Shown here piece after piece: positions 22,001-33,745 of a stretch of 64,000 bases of DNA (positions are counted from its first letter, which is position 1; each line of letters starts with the position of its first letter). Source of the DNA: Chaetorhynchus papuensis (Eukaryota > Chordata > Aves > Passeriformes > Rhipiduridae); the NCBI GenBank assembly GCA_013396525.1, contig VWYX01000931.1, forward strand, positions 129,272 through 193,271, given 5' to 3'. The position numbers and the translations under genes were made by a program. A model generated the notes under the pieces. It searched no databases and was not told the origin of the DNA. It was given only the letters and a program-made list of their open reading frames with translations.

Positions 22001-24276
22001 AGTCAATTTGTTCTATCCAGATTTGGTAATTATTACAGCTTCATTTACTGAACCTGTTTTAGAAGTACGCATCAGAAAATTGTCACGTCCCTGATTTTTG
22101 AATTTCACTTTAAAAATATCTTCTCTGAACTCAAGCAGATAGTAGAAATGAAGCATAAAGACTTAGCAAAACCCAGAATGTTGAGCAGCAGATCCACATG
22201 ACTGATGATCTGTCCAGACAGACAAAGCATCTCCTGATGGAACCCAGGCATAGCAGACCACGATATTCAAAACAAGTTATGCTGCTACGTGTTCACAATG
22301 CTGTTGCTTTCAAGTCTCACTATCAGAAAACAAAAGTCAAAAAGCTTCTTTGTTCATAGCTTCTCTCTAAGGCTTTATTATTATTTCTTCTCAAAGCTCC
22401 TTTATTAGCTCTTGTGATTTTTATCTTCTATCTCTTGACAATCTGTGTTTCTTAAAGCCCTGAGTTTTCATATCAACTGCACAAATAAAAATTCCAGTTT
22501 TTCTTTCTTTTTTCTTTAAGTTACTTTCTGATTAATAGAGAGAAACTAGGAAATAGACCCAGATCTAAATATACAGAAAAGAAAACAAATTTTTTAAAGT
22601 GCAGAAAATACAGATTTAAAAATCCTATTGTTTGAAACACAATCTGGTTAAATTTGTCAGAGGCTGTGTAACGATGTATGAATACAGTCAGACCCCACTG
22701 TTAGCCCTTTTATTTCAGAGATAAACACATCATAACTTAAGCCACTTTTGTCTCTTCTCTTGTCATCGTTACCTCCTTCCCACCTACGAATGTCAATAAT
22801 TAAGTTGGGCAGTAAAACTAAGGTCAAAGATATCACTGTTGCTGTAGCAGTTATTGAGGAGGAGATAAGGAAATAAACAGGGGAGAAAATCTTCAAATTT
22901 ACTTTCATTTTTTACTCTGTCAGCTCTCGACCTTCTTGATCAAGCAACTGCTGTACTGGAGGACTCAGGTGGAATTGAGCTCAAGCAGTACTTTTTGGCA
23001 TCCTGGTGTCCTGTTTGTCCCTGGCTCTGTGAAATCCTGCCTTTCTCAGATGGACAGCACGGCCCAGCGAGTGCTGCTGGGACACCACACTCTTGGGCTT
23101 CTGTCTGATACAAAGTCTAGATAAAGGCAAGAGCACGTAAAGAGCTCAGATGCACCTCCCAGTTCATTAATTTAGAGGCTGCCTCTGTAAAGTTGGGCTA
23201 AACAGACATTCCTAAGCAGGCATCTGCACCCATGAGCCAAGCCCAGAGGAGCACAGCCTGGGACTGCCTGAGAGAAGTGAGCTCATCACCATTTCTCACC
23301 CTGTGGGGCAAGTACAGCAGGTATGGCATAGGCACAGTGTTTGCCCTGCACTGTTCCCACTGAGGAGGGTGGTGGACAGGAGACTTTGGGATCTCTAGGA
23401 ATGGGGACCTCCTACACAGCAGACAGCTAATTTTGATGGCATTCCCTGATCCCTCTGGAAATAAGCCTTTTACTTAATAGACATTTCTGCAATGGCTGTA
23501 GCCAGTATTGCTACCAGCATTGGCCTTCTTGGCCAGCTGGGCACACAATGGCTCATGTTCTGCTGGCTTCAACTTCATTGAAGTTTTTTTCATTGACTCT
23601 TTTAGTCTATGAATCAGTGATTAAGAAATACTCCTTTCAATTACCCAGTGGTCACAAGCTCGAGTTGGTTTGGAGCCATCCCTACAGAAAGAGTCTCCCT
23701 GTGCTCCACACATCTCTGTTAGCACCAGGAACTTATTCAGGAACAAATTTAGAGTAGATACTGCACGTTAACATGAATGCATTATTATCTGACATAACTG
23801 AAGTGTTCAATATGCAAAATTTCTCTTTTTAGTTCTTCTCTTGGCTAAGCCATCCCTGACTGGTAATGGGGTATTTTCTTGCCCTTGCAGCTGACTGGGG
23901 GTTTATTATGGCCTTATTTGTTGTTGTAACAAGTGACTTTGAAGCTACATGAAGCTCTTCAAACTACTGTTACAAATCAATTGACAACTCTGTACATTAT
24001 TAAGTATTCCATAATGATGAAACCTGTGGTAATAGTACATAAGCCAGTATCATTAATTTCAATTTTCAAAGCTGATACAGGCAGTCTCACAATCGTAAAT
24101 CAAGTTCCCAACTGCTTACAACTACATTTTTGGATTAACTTTTAATTTTGTGTTCATACTTTTTTATTTTTGACTGTAAAAGCTTAAGACCAATCAAGCT
24201 ACAGTGTTCTAAAATTTCAAATAATCACAATTTAAAAGGCTGAAGCCCAAATATCCATAAACTGCTGTTCCATCTA

Positions 24277-24390
24277 CCAAATGTGGTCTTTCACTGTTAA
24301 GCATGTACACAGACATGAGAGAATTTCCTTCTGAAAATGTGATACCCAGGGCAGTACTGTTGTACAAATGTTCCTCTCTCAGTCTATACA
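24277..24390 (-). pseudogene. BMX: Possible BMX PH-domain exon remnant
   Basis: The - strand reads REEHLYNS...GITFSEGNSLMSVYMLNSER. This resembles the later PH strand of BMX (EEQ...QIVYKDG-LLYVYASNEESR) with a two-residue insertion. Identity is partial (EE, I, G, L, VY, N, E, R). Its place between the start-codon exon and the linker exon is right. Chance similarity cannot be excluded. Confidence 0.35.
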
Positions 24391-25629
24391 GATAAAACCT
24401 AAAATCCTGAAATAACTGCAACTAAATTGTACAAAAAATATGTCAGAAAAGCATGTTAAAATAAATTATGCAAATGAAATCATGTTGTATAGAAAAAGAT
24501 ATTAATATAAGAGTTTAGCTTCTAAAACTATTGTTTTATGCTCACCCACACACACTATTTTGCTGAATTTCTATTGCTCCTACCCATCCAGCTTATAGGA
24601 CATCATGACTAGAAGGGTCTTACAGCCAAAGATTAGAATTTAACTAGAGATATTAAGAATAAAGACAAAAAATAATTCCATCTGGTTTATTCAGGAGGCA
24701 AAAATGTCACTAACTTTTTGATCAAAGATGGCAGGTACAATTCAGGGGTTTATTTCCCCTGCTTGTTCTAAAAGCTACATTGTATTGCAGCTATGATGTT
24801 GAAAAACGCTTAGCACACACATGAAATGGTATAAATTTAAATAATGCGTGTACTGTCTTAGTCAAAGTGTCCTAAGGACAGTTGCAGAAACAAAGGATGG
24901 CATCAAATATTTCTGGATATTCCCATCATCTAAGTACAAAAGACCTTACAGTCCACATATAAACTCTTTCTTTCCACTTCAGTTTTCCCATGTTCATCCT
25001 CCAGCTTCTGGCTCGTGTTACGCAAGTCCAGACCAAATGCTCATCGAGTCCAGGAACCTGTGACTGGCAGTATCCAGTAACAAATACTGAGGAAAAATAC
25101 ATGCTCAAGGCAGCTGTACAGTATCAGAGAATCCCGATCCAAAGGTGGTGCAGTTATACCTAATACCCCTTGAGAGGTTTATTTCTTCTGTGAATTCATT
25201 GTTACCTTTTTAAGCAAATAACTAGAACCTATAACAACCTTCAGTAAGCAGTCCTACAGCTTAACTACTACTAACAATATGAACAATCAGCTTGTTTGGC
25301 TTGTTTTCAGCCTATCTTCCTTCAATGCCTACCTGACAATCACTAACATCTGCTTGGCTTTTTAGCTTATGTTTAGTACTGGGCTGTCTCTGTGTGTGTC
25401 TGTGTTAGGTCAGGGTTTCATTTCCCTTGTGTACATTGCTTTCAGTCATCTGCACAGAATTTCAAATGCCACTTTACTGCTTTTGTATGTTAGCCCAAAG
25501 AGCTCTTGTTAAATGTTTGCTCCCACTGGTGAGTACACACATATTGATCAATGTGCTTCCTGTCTCCTTAGGCGGTGAAATGGTGGAGCCCTGTGAGCTT
25601 TTCTCTTTAACATGTTATCCATCCAATCT

Positions 25630-25910
25630 ATTAGTCATTGTCAAGCTGCTCCTTTGACATCTGTTCAGCTCTCAACATCTTTCTTCAATTATAGTGACCA
25701 GAACTAGACACAATATTCTCTTGGTGATCACAGCAGTGTCAAAACATGTCGAGTGCTTTTACTCAGTATGTGCCTGCTTCCATGTCCTCTGGCCACAGAA
25801 TCACAGCAGGAATTTATGTTCAGCTACCAGAATCCTAAAGTCTCTTAGAAACACTGTTTTCCCAGTCCCCCATCCTGAAACTATAGCACACACTTTCCCC
25901 TACTTAACTG
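25630..25910 (-). repeat. Old CR1-like LINE fragment
   Basis: Antisense order of CR1 landmarks: AGCTGCTCCTTTGACATC..., CTCAACATCTTTCTTC, 'GTGACCAGAACTAGACACAA', 'CAGAATCCTAAAGTCTC' and CCAGTCCCCCATCCTGAAAC. Divergence is higher than in the other copies, so the edges are approximate. Confidence 0.6.
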
Positions 25911-26671
25911 AATTATGCACTCCTGACATAAATACGCTAACTTAACGTAAATGTGTCATTTGGTGCCACAACATTGAGGGAGGGAGAAGGAAAAAAGAAG
26001 ATTGGAATGACACCTAGGATCAACCAGGCAGTTAAATGTTATGTCTCTGTCATGGGCTTGCTCTTGGGCAAGGCAATTATTGCAGGGTCATGAATTAATG
26101 CACTGTTCAGTAACTCTGGCAGCCTCTGCTCGAGGTGGGGCAGTCTGTCACTGACACTCCAGCAGGGAATCTGTGACCATTGCTCACATCTGCCTGTCCC
26201 ACTGCCCACAGAATTGGGATTGATGGAGGCTCTGGGAGGAACCTGAGTCGGGCATCTGAAACTGATGAAAGGCAGAAAATTTGAAAAAACACTTTTCTGA
26301 TGACATTAAGTTTTGAACAAATATTCTTTGTGCAGCTGCATCTCCTGATACAACCTTAGATTTCATGAATGTGGCACATTTTTATGGCAATCAGGCAGTC
26401 GGGGGGCAGATCCTGCTCTAGGCATTAAGGCCAAAAGAGAGGAGTGGAATTAGACAGAGAGAGAATTAAAAGAAGAATTTCACATGCTTAATTCTGCTTT
26501 AAAATAAACGATAATCACACAGATATATTCCAGATAAAATTAAAGCAAGTGTCTGAGAGATTTGTGAACATGAAAGACACAAGACTTGATCTAAATTCCA
26601 TGACAGTCAATTGAAATATTTCAGGAGAGTTGCAGCTTCAGGAATAGGGACTGGATCTTTGCTGTAAATAT

Positions 26672-26800
26672 CTTAGAATCACAGATGTGTTTAGGTTGGA
26701 AAGAGCTTTAAATCCATTGTGTCCAACCATAAAGTATCAGTAGCACTCAGCAATATCAGGTTAGGACAGGGACAGAAAGTGTAACCTTAGGATAACTGGC
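26672..26800 (-). repeat. CR1 LINE 3' end fragment
   Basis: 'CTTAGAATCACAGATG', TTTAGGTTGGAAAGAGCTTT and TGTGTCCAACCAT are the antisense CR1 3' terminus. It lies in the BMX remnant, between the start-codon exon and the possible PH exon. Confidence 0.8.
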
Positions 26801-27934
26801 ATATTTCACAAGAAACATAAATGAAACAAATTTCATGGCTAACCTGAAAAGAATATTGCCTTGCAGGAGGCATTGTTTCCTCAATATTCACTATCTTAAC
26901 AAATTCGATTTTCTCAATCCTAATTGACCCCACTTCTCTTCCTTCTTCTTAAGAGAGAAAACCCACAGCAGATTGTAAACTAATGTTAACACAATATAAA
27001 GTATTCTGGTTGGATGATTTTGTATAATGTTGTGATTCAAGATGTATAAGCCATAGCTTCAGGTTTGTCAAATTTTAAGAGAAAGGTAGTAAAAAAATCT
27101 CCTTGATGCCCTACCTGCATCTAATATATGGATCAAATTCCTTCCTAAGTCAGTTACAAGGTTTACAAGGCTCAGCCCTACATCAGACAAAGCAACTGCT
27201 TCAGCTGCAGGAGTGCAGGGCAGAAGGGGGGAACAGTATGGAAAAAAGGAGGAATTAAGGGGAAGACACCTTAAGTGCAAGCCCAAAGTCTGCCTGTAGC
27301 ATTCATAATTTTGGTAAGTTTATGGAGTTTATTCTCAATGAGCTTCCCTGCAGTTTTGTAATGGGATGTAACTCACAGCAGGAGTTCCAATGTATGAAAA
27401 GGAGCAAAAAAATGAAAATGAGTTGCCTGGAACATATATTCCCAATGGGAGATCTTTTGAGTGAAAGGCCAACCTTTTGTGATACATAGTCATTCCTTAG
27501 GAAAGAAGGACACTTTAACCATCTGCTTTGTGCAGCTGAGGGATGAGATTCTGCACTAATTACGCCTCATACAGGTAAATTCTGACGCCAGTTATTTACA
27601 TCAGTTGAGAGCAAAGCCTCAACAAGGAAAACATCCCTATCCAAGGCAGTGTGTAAACATATGTCAATGTTAATTACTTGCTGAAGTCCTCCTTGGAAGG
27701 ACACAAACAGATGCTCAGTGGTAAGCACAACTGTAGGGGTTGTTCTGAATATAAACACTCTTAAGCCTGCAGATAAGTGTTTTTCCTGAAATGAAACTAG
27801 GATTTGATACCCTATAATTCAACTCAAAACAAAGTGCACCTGTTTTTCTAACACATAATATCTAATCAAGTTTCAAAGAAGAAAATTAGAGTGGCACTGG
27901 AAAATCTTAAAATAGGTTATTTTAAAAATATATT

Positions 27935-28073
27935 TCATATGCCTTTGTCATATTCATAATCAGAAGTGTTTGATTTTGTCAGAACAAAGAAGCTTTTCTT
28001 GTAATTAATTGGTGATATTTTACTTCTGTTGTGACTCCTTTAGAAGTTCTTCTAGAATTGTTTTCTTCTCCAT
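27935..28073 (-). pseudogene. BMX: BMX pseudogene, start-codon exon (PH domain N-terminus), frameshifted
   Basis: The - strand ATG at 28,073-28,071 opens MEKKTILEELLKESQQK, which aligns residue by residue with the BMX N-terminus (M-x-x-K-x-ILEELL...SQQK). Directly afterwards the frame is broken by a 2-nt deletion (or equivalent indel), giving TAA. In the shifted frame the PH domain continues as KISPINYKKSFFVLTKSN and DYEYDK, the conserved SP-NYK-FVLTK-YEYD signature of Tec kinases, then meets TGA at 27,937-27,935. No GT donor stands where the exon should end. This is the most convincing upstream remnant: the homology is strong and the break is unambiguous. Confidence 0.92.
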
Positions 28074-30157
28074 TTCCCTAAAATAACATTGCAATTACTT
28101 TTATTGCCATTATTAATTAAAACCATTTATTTCTACTATTTTATTACCACTATTAACATAAAACCACCAACTATAGAAACTATAATAATGAATATATGAT
28201 CATTGTCCTCTATATGTTTTATATGTGGGCAAAGGAAGAAGAGCCACCCCACTCCAGGAAATTTCTCAGGCATTACAGGGCAGTTACTTGCCCTGACTGA
28301 CTGCAGGAGGAACGAGTATGAAGTTAGAAGTTAGTTCATCATAGCTTAGAGAAGCTGTCACTGCAACTAAAATATTAGGTTTGATAGAAAATGTAAAAAA
28401 CCTTGTCATTCCCACTGAGGTTCGTGGGGCTCACAGGGGTGCAGCAGGACAGGGAAAAGGATGGGGGAGATGGAACTTCAGCTACTTTATTTTAAAGCAC
28501 TATTTGCAGGTCCTTTTCCTAGGGTGGTCACTGTGTGATCTTTACAAAACTTCTTAACCTACTGGTGCTTGAATTAATCAGATCAATTGCTTGAGCTGCC
28601 AGGATTGATAACGGTGCCCATGTGAGAGCAGGTGCCTAATCCACATCAGCTCTGACACCGTGACTGCTGAGAGCCCAGACAGCATCAGCTGAAGCCATGG
28701 AATGACTACAACCTACACTTAGTAGGCTTAGAAAACAGGCCAAGTGCTTCCATTACTACTTGTACAAACACTAGCAAAACAATCTCTGGGTTTGACAAAG
28801 CTGTGCCAAGAAATGAGTAGAGAAAAAAGGATTTATCATACTATGTGATTTCATTTAAATATTAGGATTTTATGTTCTTTAAACTGTACCTTGAAACACT
28901 TCTTTGTTAATAAATGGTATTGAAATGCAGGGAGAGGTGTTAAATATATTAAATGCAAGTTATGAAATAGCTAGTAAAATCCTACAAGATTTATTAAATA
29001 TATTTATAGAATAAAATTATAAGTACAGTTAAATATAACAGTTAAAATTTTATTTTCTTGATAATAGACACATGCCCTTCATTGTAAGGTAATTAGCTGA
29101 AAACAATATTCTGTTCAATTTAGGTATTTGGTGTCTGTGGATATGCCCTTGCAAAATAAATTACATACTGGGTCACCCTGTGATCTAAAAGCACACCCTC
29201 TGCCCCTTTGTCTGTGGGCCTGTGGCAAGCACATGACCTAGTTCTAAGGGTGCCATCAAAGGTTAAAGGTACAGGTTAAAAGAAACACCTAAAAGACTCA
29301 AAAAAGCCTGTACATCCCTTGTTTCTCTGAAACAGCGTGCTGAGTATTCAGCCTTTGAAGGAGCAGCTGCTTCCATTGCAGCCACTTCATTACTGGATTG
29401 CTCTGGATGAAGTTTAAAAAAAAGTTACCCAGATTTTGACTTGCCATTACAGTTCAAAAAAGAAAACCATCTCAATCTCTAAAAAAAAACTTGACAGAGA
29501 AACAAAACTATTTCCTGTCCAGATCCACTGCACAATGGTCTTCTTTTTTTTGCTTATGGAAAAGAAATCACAACAGTGGAAATTATGCCAGATGAAATGT
29601 TCAACTTTTTCTTTCTCTCTCTTTTTTATTCTTTTTTTTTTCAAAACAAGGTTACAGCTCCAGGAATAAAATATGTCTGTGTTGCACTGCCTTTTCCGTG
29701 CTCAGGCTGCCCTTCCTCTGTGAGCAGGGTCTCCTGTGCTGAGCCAGTTCGTGCTTGCATGGTTGTGCTGAAGGGATGGATGATTCTTCAGGGCAGAAAG
29801 TGCAAAGAGTGGCTTGTGCTGTGTACAAATTTCTGCAAGATATGATAACCTCCCTTTTTTCTGGATGTAGCTCAATTCCTTCAACTGTGAAATCTAATTT
29901 CTCCCTGGAAGGAAATAAAAAGCCATGTGGAATCAGCTGTAAATGTTTGTTTTATATGATTTGAAGAAACATGAAAGATCTAAGGATCTCTGATTATTTT
30001 TCCAAACTTGAAATTGTACTTGTACTGAGGAGAATAGCATTTTCTTTGCTTTCTGTTAACACAGGGACAAATATAAAAGGTTTGTTCCCCCTGCAGATCT
30101 CAGAAGCAGTGCTTGGAAACTTTCCCTGTCCTTCAGAAAGAGGGTTGTTGTGAGACA
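28074..30157. other. Upstream flank of the BMX remnant, no gene seen
   Basis: AT-rich sequence upstream of the former BMX start codon. It would hold the BMX 5' non-coding exons and promoter, but I see no CpG island or convincing promoter. T-rich runs at about 29,600-29,645 are simple sequence. Confidence 0.5.
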
Positions 30158-30250
30158 GTTTCACAGAGTCATACAGTCAGAGAACATCCTGAGTTGGAAG
30201 GAACACACAATAATCATCGAGCCAACTCCTGGAGACTGGCAGAAGTGCCT
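30158..30250 (-). repeat. CR1 LINE 3' end fragment
   Basis: TTTCACAGAGTCATACAG, 'GAGTTGGAAGGAACACAC' and 'ATCATCGAGCCAACTCC' match the antisense CR1 3' terminus. Confidence 0.8.
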
Positions 30251-30639
30251 AGGACATGATGGAGGTTAGAGGTCCTTTTATAGCATTCTCTAGCTGCTGC
30301 TTCTGTTTCCTTCTCTGGCACAGTGGTTTGGATGTGGTGGCTGCCTGTAGGCATTTTCTGATGGTAGGTTGTAATGAAGGGTACTCTGGCTGCTTCCCTC
30401 CTGGTAACCTCTTTGTTCAGGAGAGTGAGCAGCTGGAAAACTAAGATGGAAAGGGACAGTAGTCGTGACAGGGGAAGCTTGGAGAAAAATCTAGTCTATG
30501 GTGGCTGGAGAAAGAGCCATGTTGGAAGCTCGGAAATGCTGGCAAGGTGGAGCTCCTGACTCCCAAACACATGAAGTATGTCCTCCACCCAGATGAAGTA
30601 CACAAACTGGTTGGGAAGTGCTTGTCATTGTGGCTTGGC

Positions 30640-30975
30640 TCTATATCCTCAGCACCAGGAGCCAGCAGGGGTGGGCTGGGGAGGGTGTGTGTGGATGTTG
30701 AGGAACCAGGGCAGGGTGGGTGGGCTGGGACAGAGCAGGGACAGTGACAGAGCTGGTGGGGCAGGCTGGGCAGCAGGAGCAGGGGAGGTGGGACAGGGGA
30801 ACAGGCAGTGATGGGAGCAGCTGCCTGCAGCAGGGCAGGGGCTCTGCAGGGCAAAGGCAGGGCCTTGAGCAGGTAACCCAGTCCTGGGCTGGGCAGTGGG
30901 CAGGGCAGAAGGTGGGGTTGAGGGAGGCAGGAGCGGTGTCAGGCAAGGCAGGTGGTGGGCATGTGTCAGTCAGGG
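30640..30975 (+). repeat. G-rich minisatellite-like block
   Basis: About 335 bases on the + strand are dominated by degenerate units of the type GGGCAGGG, GGGCTGGG and CAGGAGCAGGGG, with many GGG runs 3-12 bases apart, so G-quadruplex formation is plausible. CpG is nearly absent, unlike a CpG island. The long - strand frames across it (30,441-30,854 and 30,641-31,108; Pro/Leu/Ser-rich) arise from the composition and look like no known protein. Confidence 0.75.
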
Positions 30976-31138
30976 TAAGCTGAGAACTGGAGTGCTCCCA
31001 TTCTGCTGCTTGGACAGCCCTGAGGAAAAACACTCCGGCATCTCCCTCCACCCCTGCCCCAGGAGCAGGCCTGCTGGAGTAAAGACACTGCAGCAAGATA
31101 TGTGGCATTGCCTGTGCTAAAGATGGCCAAAGACCACT

Positions 31139-31220
31139 TTATTTATACTTTTTATACTTTTTTTTACTTTCATACTTTTTTTAAATACTTTTAAATTTTT
31201 ATTACACATTTTATATTTAA
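31139..31220 (+). repeat. T-rich degenerate tandem repeat (TATACTTTTT-like)
   Basis: Repeated ATACTTTTT units with variable T length. Directly downstream of the G-rich block. Confidence 0.7.
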
Positions 31221-33361
31221 TGCCTTTTTTCATGCAGGTTCAGAGAGAGCTTTTTCCTTCATTTTGGGTGAACTATTTCGTCTAACTGAGCTGTTTATTC
31301 AGAACTCTGAAGCAACACAGAATTTGGAATAATATGAATTTTCTTTTCAGTTCCAAATAAAGTAGATGCAGAGGGTGAGAGGTACTAATTCCATGACTTC
31401 CAGGTTGTGGATAGACCTGCAAAACCAATCATCTCTCATTAGTTACAAATTCTGTTCACCTTCCTGATGAGGCATAAAATTATTAAGTTTGAATGTTTTG
31501 ATAAACTGACCTTTTTTCAATCCACCACACTTGAAGTACATTTTAGTTAATTAAACCAGTTGCAAAACACTATCTTGGTGTTTATAATTTATAATAAAGG
31601 TGATTCTAACACAAACCGTGCACAAAAAGCTATCTGAAATGAGGCAAGTAATTCATTTTAATATGGTAAAAATATAAACATTAAAAAATTGAACATATTT
31701 CCATCAAAACACAGTATTTATATATAGATATCTATAATGCATCCTCTTGGTATTCATTTTAGCAAGTCATATTTAGGCTAAGGGACGGAACAGGTTCCTG
31801 ATCCTGGTGTAATGGAAACCAGTCCTAATAATCTTAATCTTTTCTACCTTCTAATTTTAGAACATAATTTTAAATGGTGTTTTAAATTGTCCTGCATTTC
31901 AGCCCTCATTTTTCAGTGAAAAGGGTATTATGTATTTTTCCTCAGATGACAAGTCATGCAAAATCTTTGCAATATTGTACTTACTGGTTTGTATGTTAAG
32001 TGGCAGTCTAATTTCACTCCTTACAACAAACTCATCCCTCCTCCCACCCCCTGAAGCTCTGTTGTTCCATCAATCTTTTGTTCTGTGCAATTAAAAAAAT
32101 TGCTGAGGGACAGGCCTTTATGTATACAGGATATAAAACCACAAGTACTTTGTGGAGACATGACACAATAATTAATTATTTAAGGGGTATTAGTGGGATC
32201 TAACCTCAAATCCCTTAAAATATGATCCCTGAAATGTGTTTAAACATGCATTTAATTTACTCTGGTTTAGGATTAGCCATTTGTTTACAACGTGCCAGAT
32301 GAGTTCTGGGTGAAATGGGCTATTACTCCACAGGGTGACCAATTGCAGTCCTAATTGTTCGTGTCACGATGCAGCTTTCCACAGCTGGACCTGTGCTTTG
32401 AGGAGGAGGTTGAACTCTGAAAAGTGACCCCTGAAGGTGTCTTTCAGACTGGACAGTTCTGTGGCTGCTTTTGATTGTTGCCAACACCATGCAAACAGTA
32501 CCTCTTTCAGGAGTAGGTGAGAACCCATTTTCTTGTTTGAAGGTCTCATCAGTCCTGCACTTGGTGGCACAAAGCTGCAGCTGAGGGCCAGACCTGCCTT
32601 ACAGACATTTAGGAAGCAGGGCTGTGTTCCTTAAAGGAACAGTCTGGTACTCTCGTATGAGCACTATTGTACTGCTTTTGTGACCCGAGCTCCCTCTGAA
32701 AGCAGGATGGACTTAACGTATCTGTTATCCAGTTAACCTGTCTTTAAGTCACTGAGGTTTTGCAGTGTTTCTTAAGCAGTCACCTAGACAAGCAAAGCTA
32801 ACAGTGTAATTTTATATACATTTGTATATATCAGGTATGAAATAATATCTTCATATTATTGCCAAGCAGTCAAAGTAACAGGTGTCAAATGACCACAAGA
32901 TTGAAACCAAAAATCATTGTACGGCTTTTTTTTTTTAATCACCTTCAGATCACTTAAATATTTTTACACAAACTTGAAAGCTGGTTTTAACATTAATGAG
33001 AACAGATTATTTTTACATACTTGCCTGGTTTCAGTGGCAGAAGATTAAGCAAACCATGAAGTGCCTTGGAATTGCTCTATCAAGGTTTTTAAATAAGGTA
33101 TTTCTGACAGACCTGTGTATGTGTGTAGCCACGAGCATTGGCTCTGTGCTAAAGAGCAGGGCTGGAACAGCACACACCAGTAGTAGTATCAAGCTGACTG
33201 TGGACTGTCTGTACAAATTAGAGATAAATATATAAGAAAAAAGATCGGTGGAACCTGCTTGGGTGTATTTCAGAGTGCTGAGAACTTGCTGGTGTCATTG
33301 CAAAGATATGTTATCCTTTTTGAAAAGTCACAGAAACCAGAGGATTGTTCTCTGGAAGAGA
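31221..33361. other. Non-coding stretch before the gap, nothing recognised
   Basis: AT-rich sequence without splice-flanked homology on either strand and without a recognisable transposon. Confidence 0.45.
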
Positions 33362-33451
33362 NNNNNNNNNNNNNNNNNNNNNNNNNNNNNNNNNNNNNNN
33401 NNNNNNNNNNNNNNNNNNNNNNNNNNNNNNNNNNNNNNNNNNNNNNNNNNN
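33362..33451. other. Assembly gap (90 N)
   Basis: Run of N. The right edge is an AAGAG microsatellite and the left edge ends GGAAGAGA, so the missing sequence is probably more of that repeat. The written size need not be the true size. Confidence 0.99.
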
Positions 33452-33537
33452 AAGAGAAGAGAAGAGAAGAGAAGAGAAGAGAAGAGAAGAGAAGAGAAGA
33501 GAAGAGGAAGAGGAAGAGGAAGAGGAAGAGAAGAGAG
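33452..33537 (+). repeat. (AAGAG)n microsatellite at gap edge
   Basis: Perfect AAGAG units shift to AGGAAG-type units towards the right. Pure purine on the + strand. Likely the cause of the gap. Confidence 0.95.
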
Positions 33538-33603
33538 GGTTTGGGGGAGAACTAGTTCCATTCGCCAAATATTAAATTAATCAAATAATAAATATTAAAT
33601 ATT

Positions 33604-33745
33604 AAGAGGTATTTCTGGAGAAGGTGGAGACACTCTTCACGGATGCACAAGGACAGGGCATGAGGCAACAAAGAAGTTGCCTCGGGAAATTCTGTCTATA
33701 TATAAGGAAAAAATACTTCACTTTTTAAAGAATTATTATTGAAAG
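33604..33745 (+). repeat. CR1 LINE fragment, sense
   Basis: GGAGACACTCTTCACGGATG, 'CAAGGACAGGGCATGAGGC', GGGAAATTCTGTCTATATAT and AAGGAAAAAATACTTCAC follow a CR1 subfamily 3' region. It lies just after the AAGAG microsatellite and gap. Confidence 0.7.

Larger units (their letters stand above)
6284..28073 (-). pseudogene. BMX: BMX (Tec-family tyrosine kinase) unitary pseudogene
   Basis: BMX is a cytoplasmic tyrosine kinase (PH, Tec-linker, SH2, kinase) acting in endothelial and myeloid signalling. From high to low coordinates the - strand holds remnants in the correct order: start-codon/PH exon (27,935-28,073), possible PH exon (about 24.3 kb), linker exon (about 19.0 kb), SH2 halves (14.85 and 14.45 kb), kinase N-lobe traces (11.6 kb, perhaps 14.1 kb), DFG exon (10,351-10,415), activation-loop exon (9,307-9,425), C-lobe exon (7,372-7,520) and last exon (about 6.3 kb). 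Separate introns show it is the original locus, not a retrocopy. Its position tail-to-tail with ACE2 is the ancestral order. Frameshifts, stops, lost splice acceptors and DFG to DLE make a working kinase impossible. The exon encoding the HRD catalytic loop was not found. The alternative of a diverged but working gene is excluded by the nonsense codons. Confidence 0.92.

Noticed and set aside
30441..31108. Long Pro/Leu/Ser-rich frames on the - strand (137 and 155 codons).
   Set aside because: Produced by the C-rich complement of the G-rich repeat, in which stop codons are rare. No domains.
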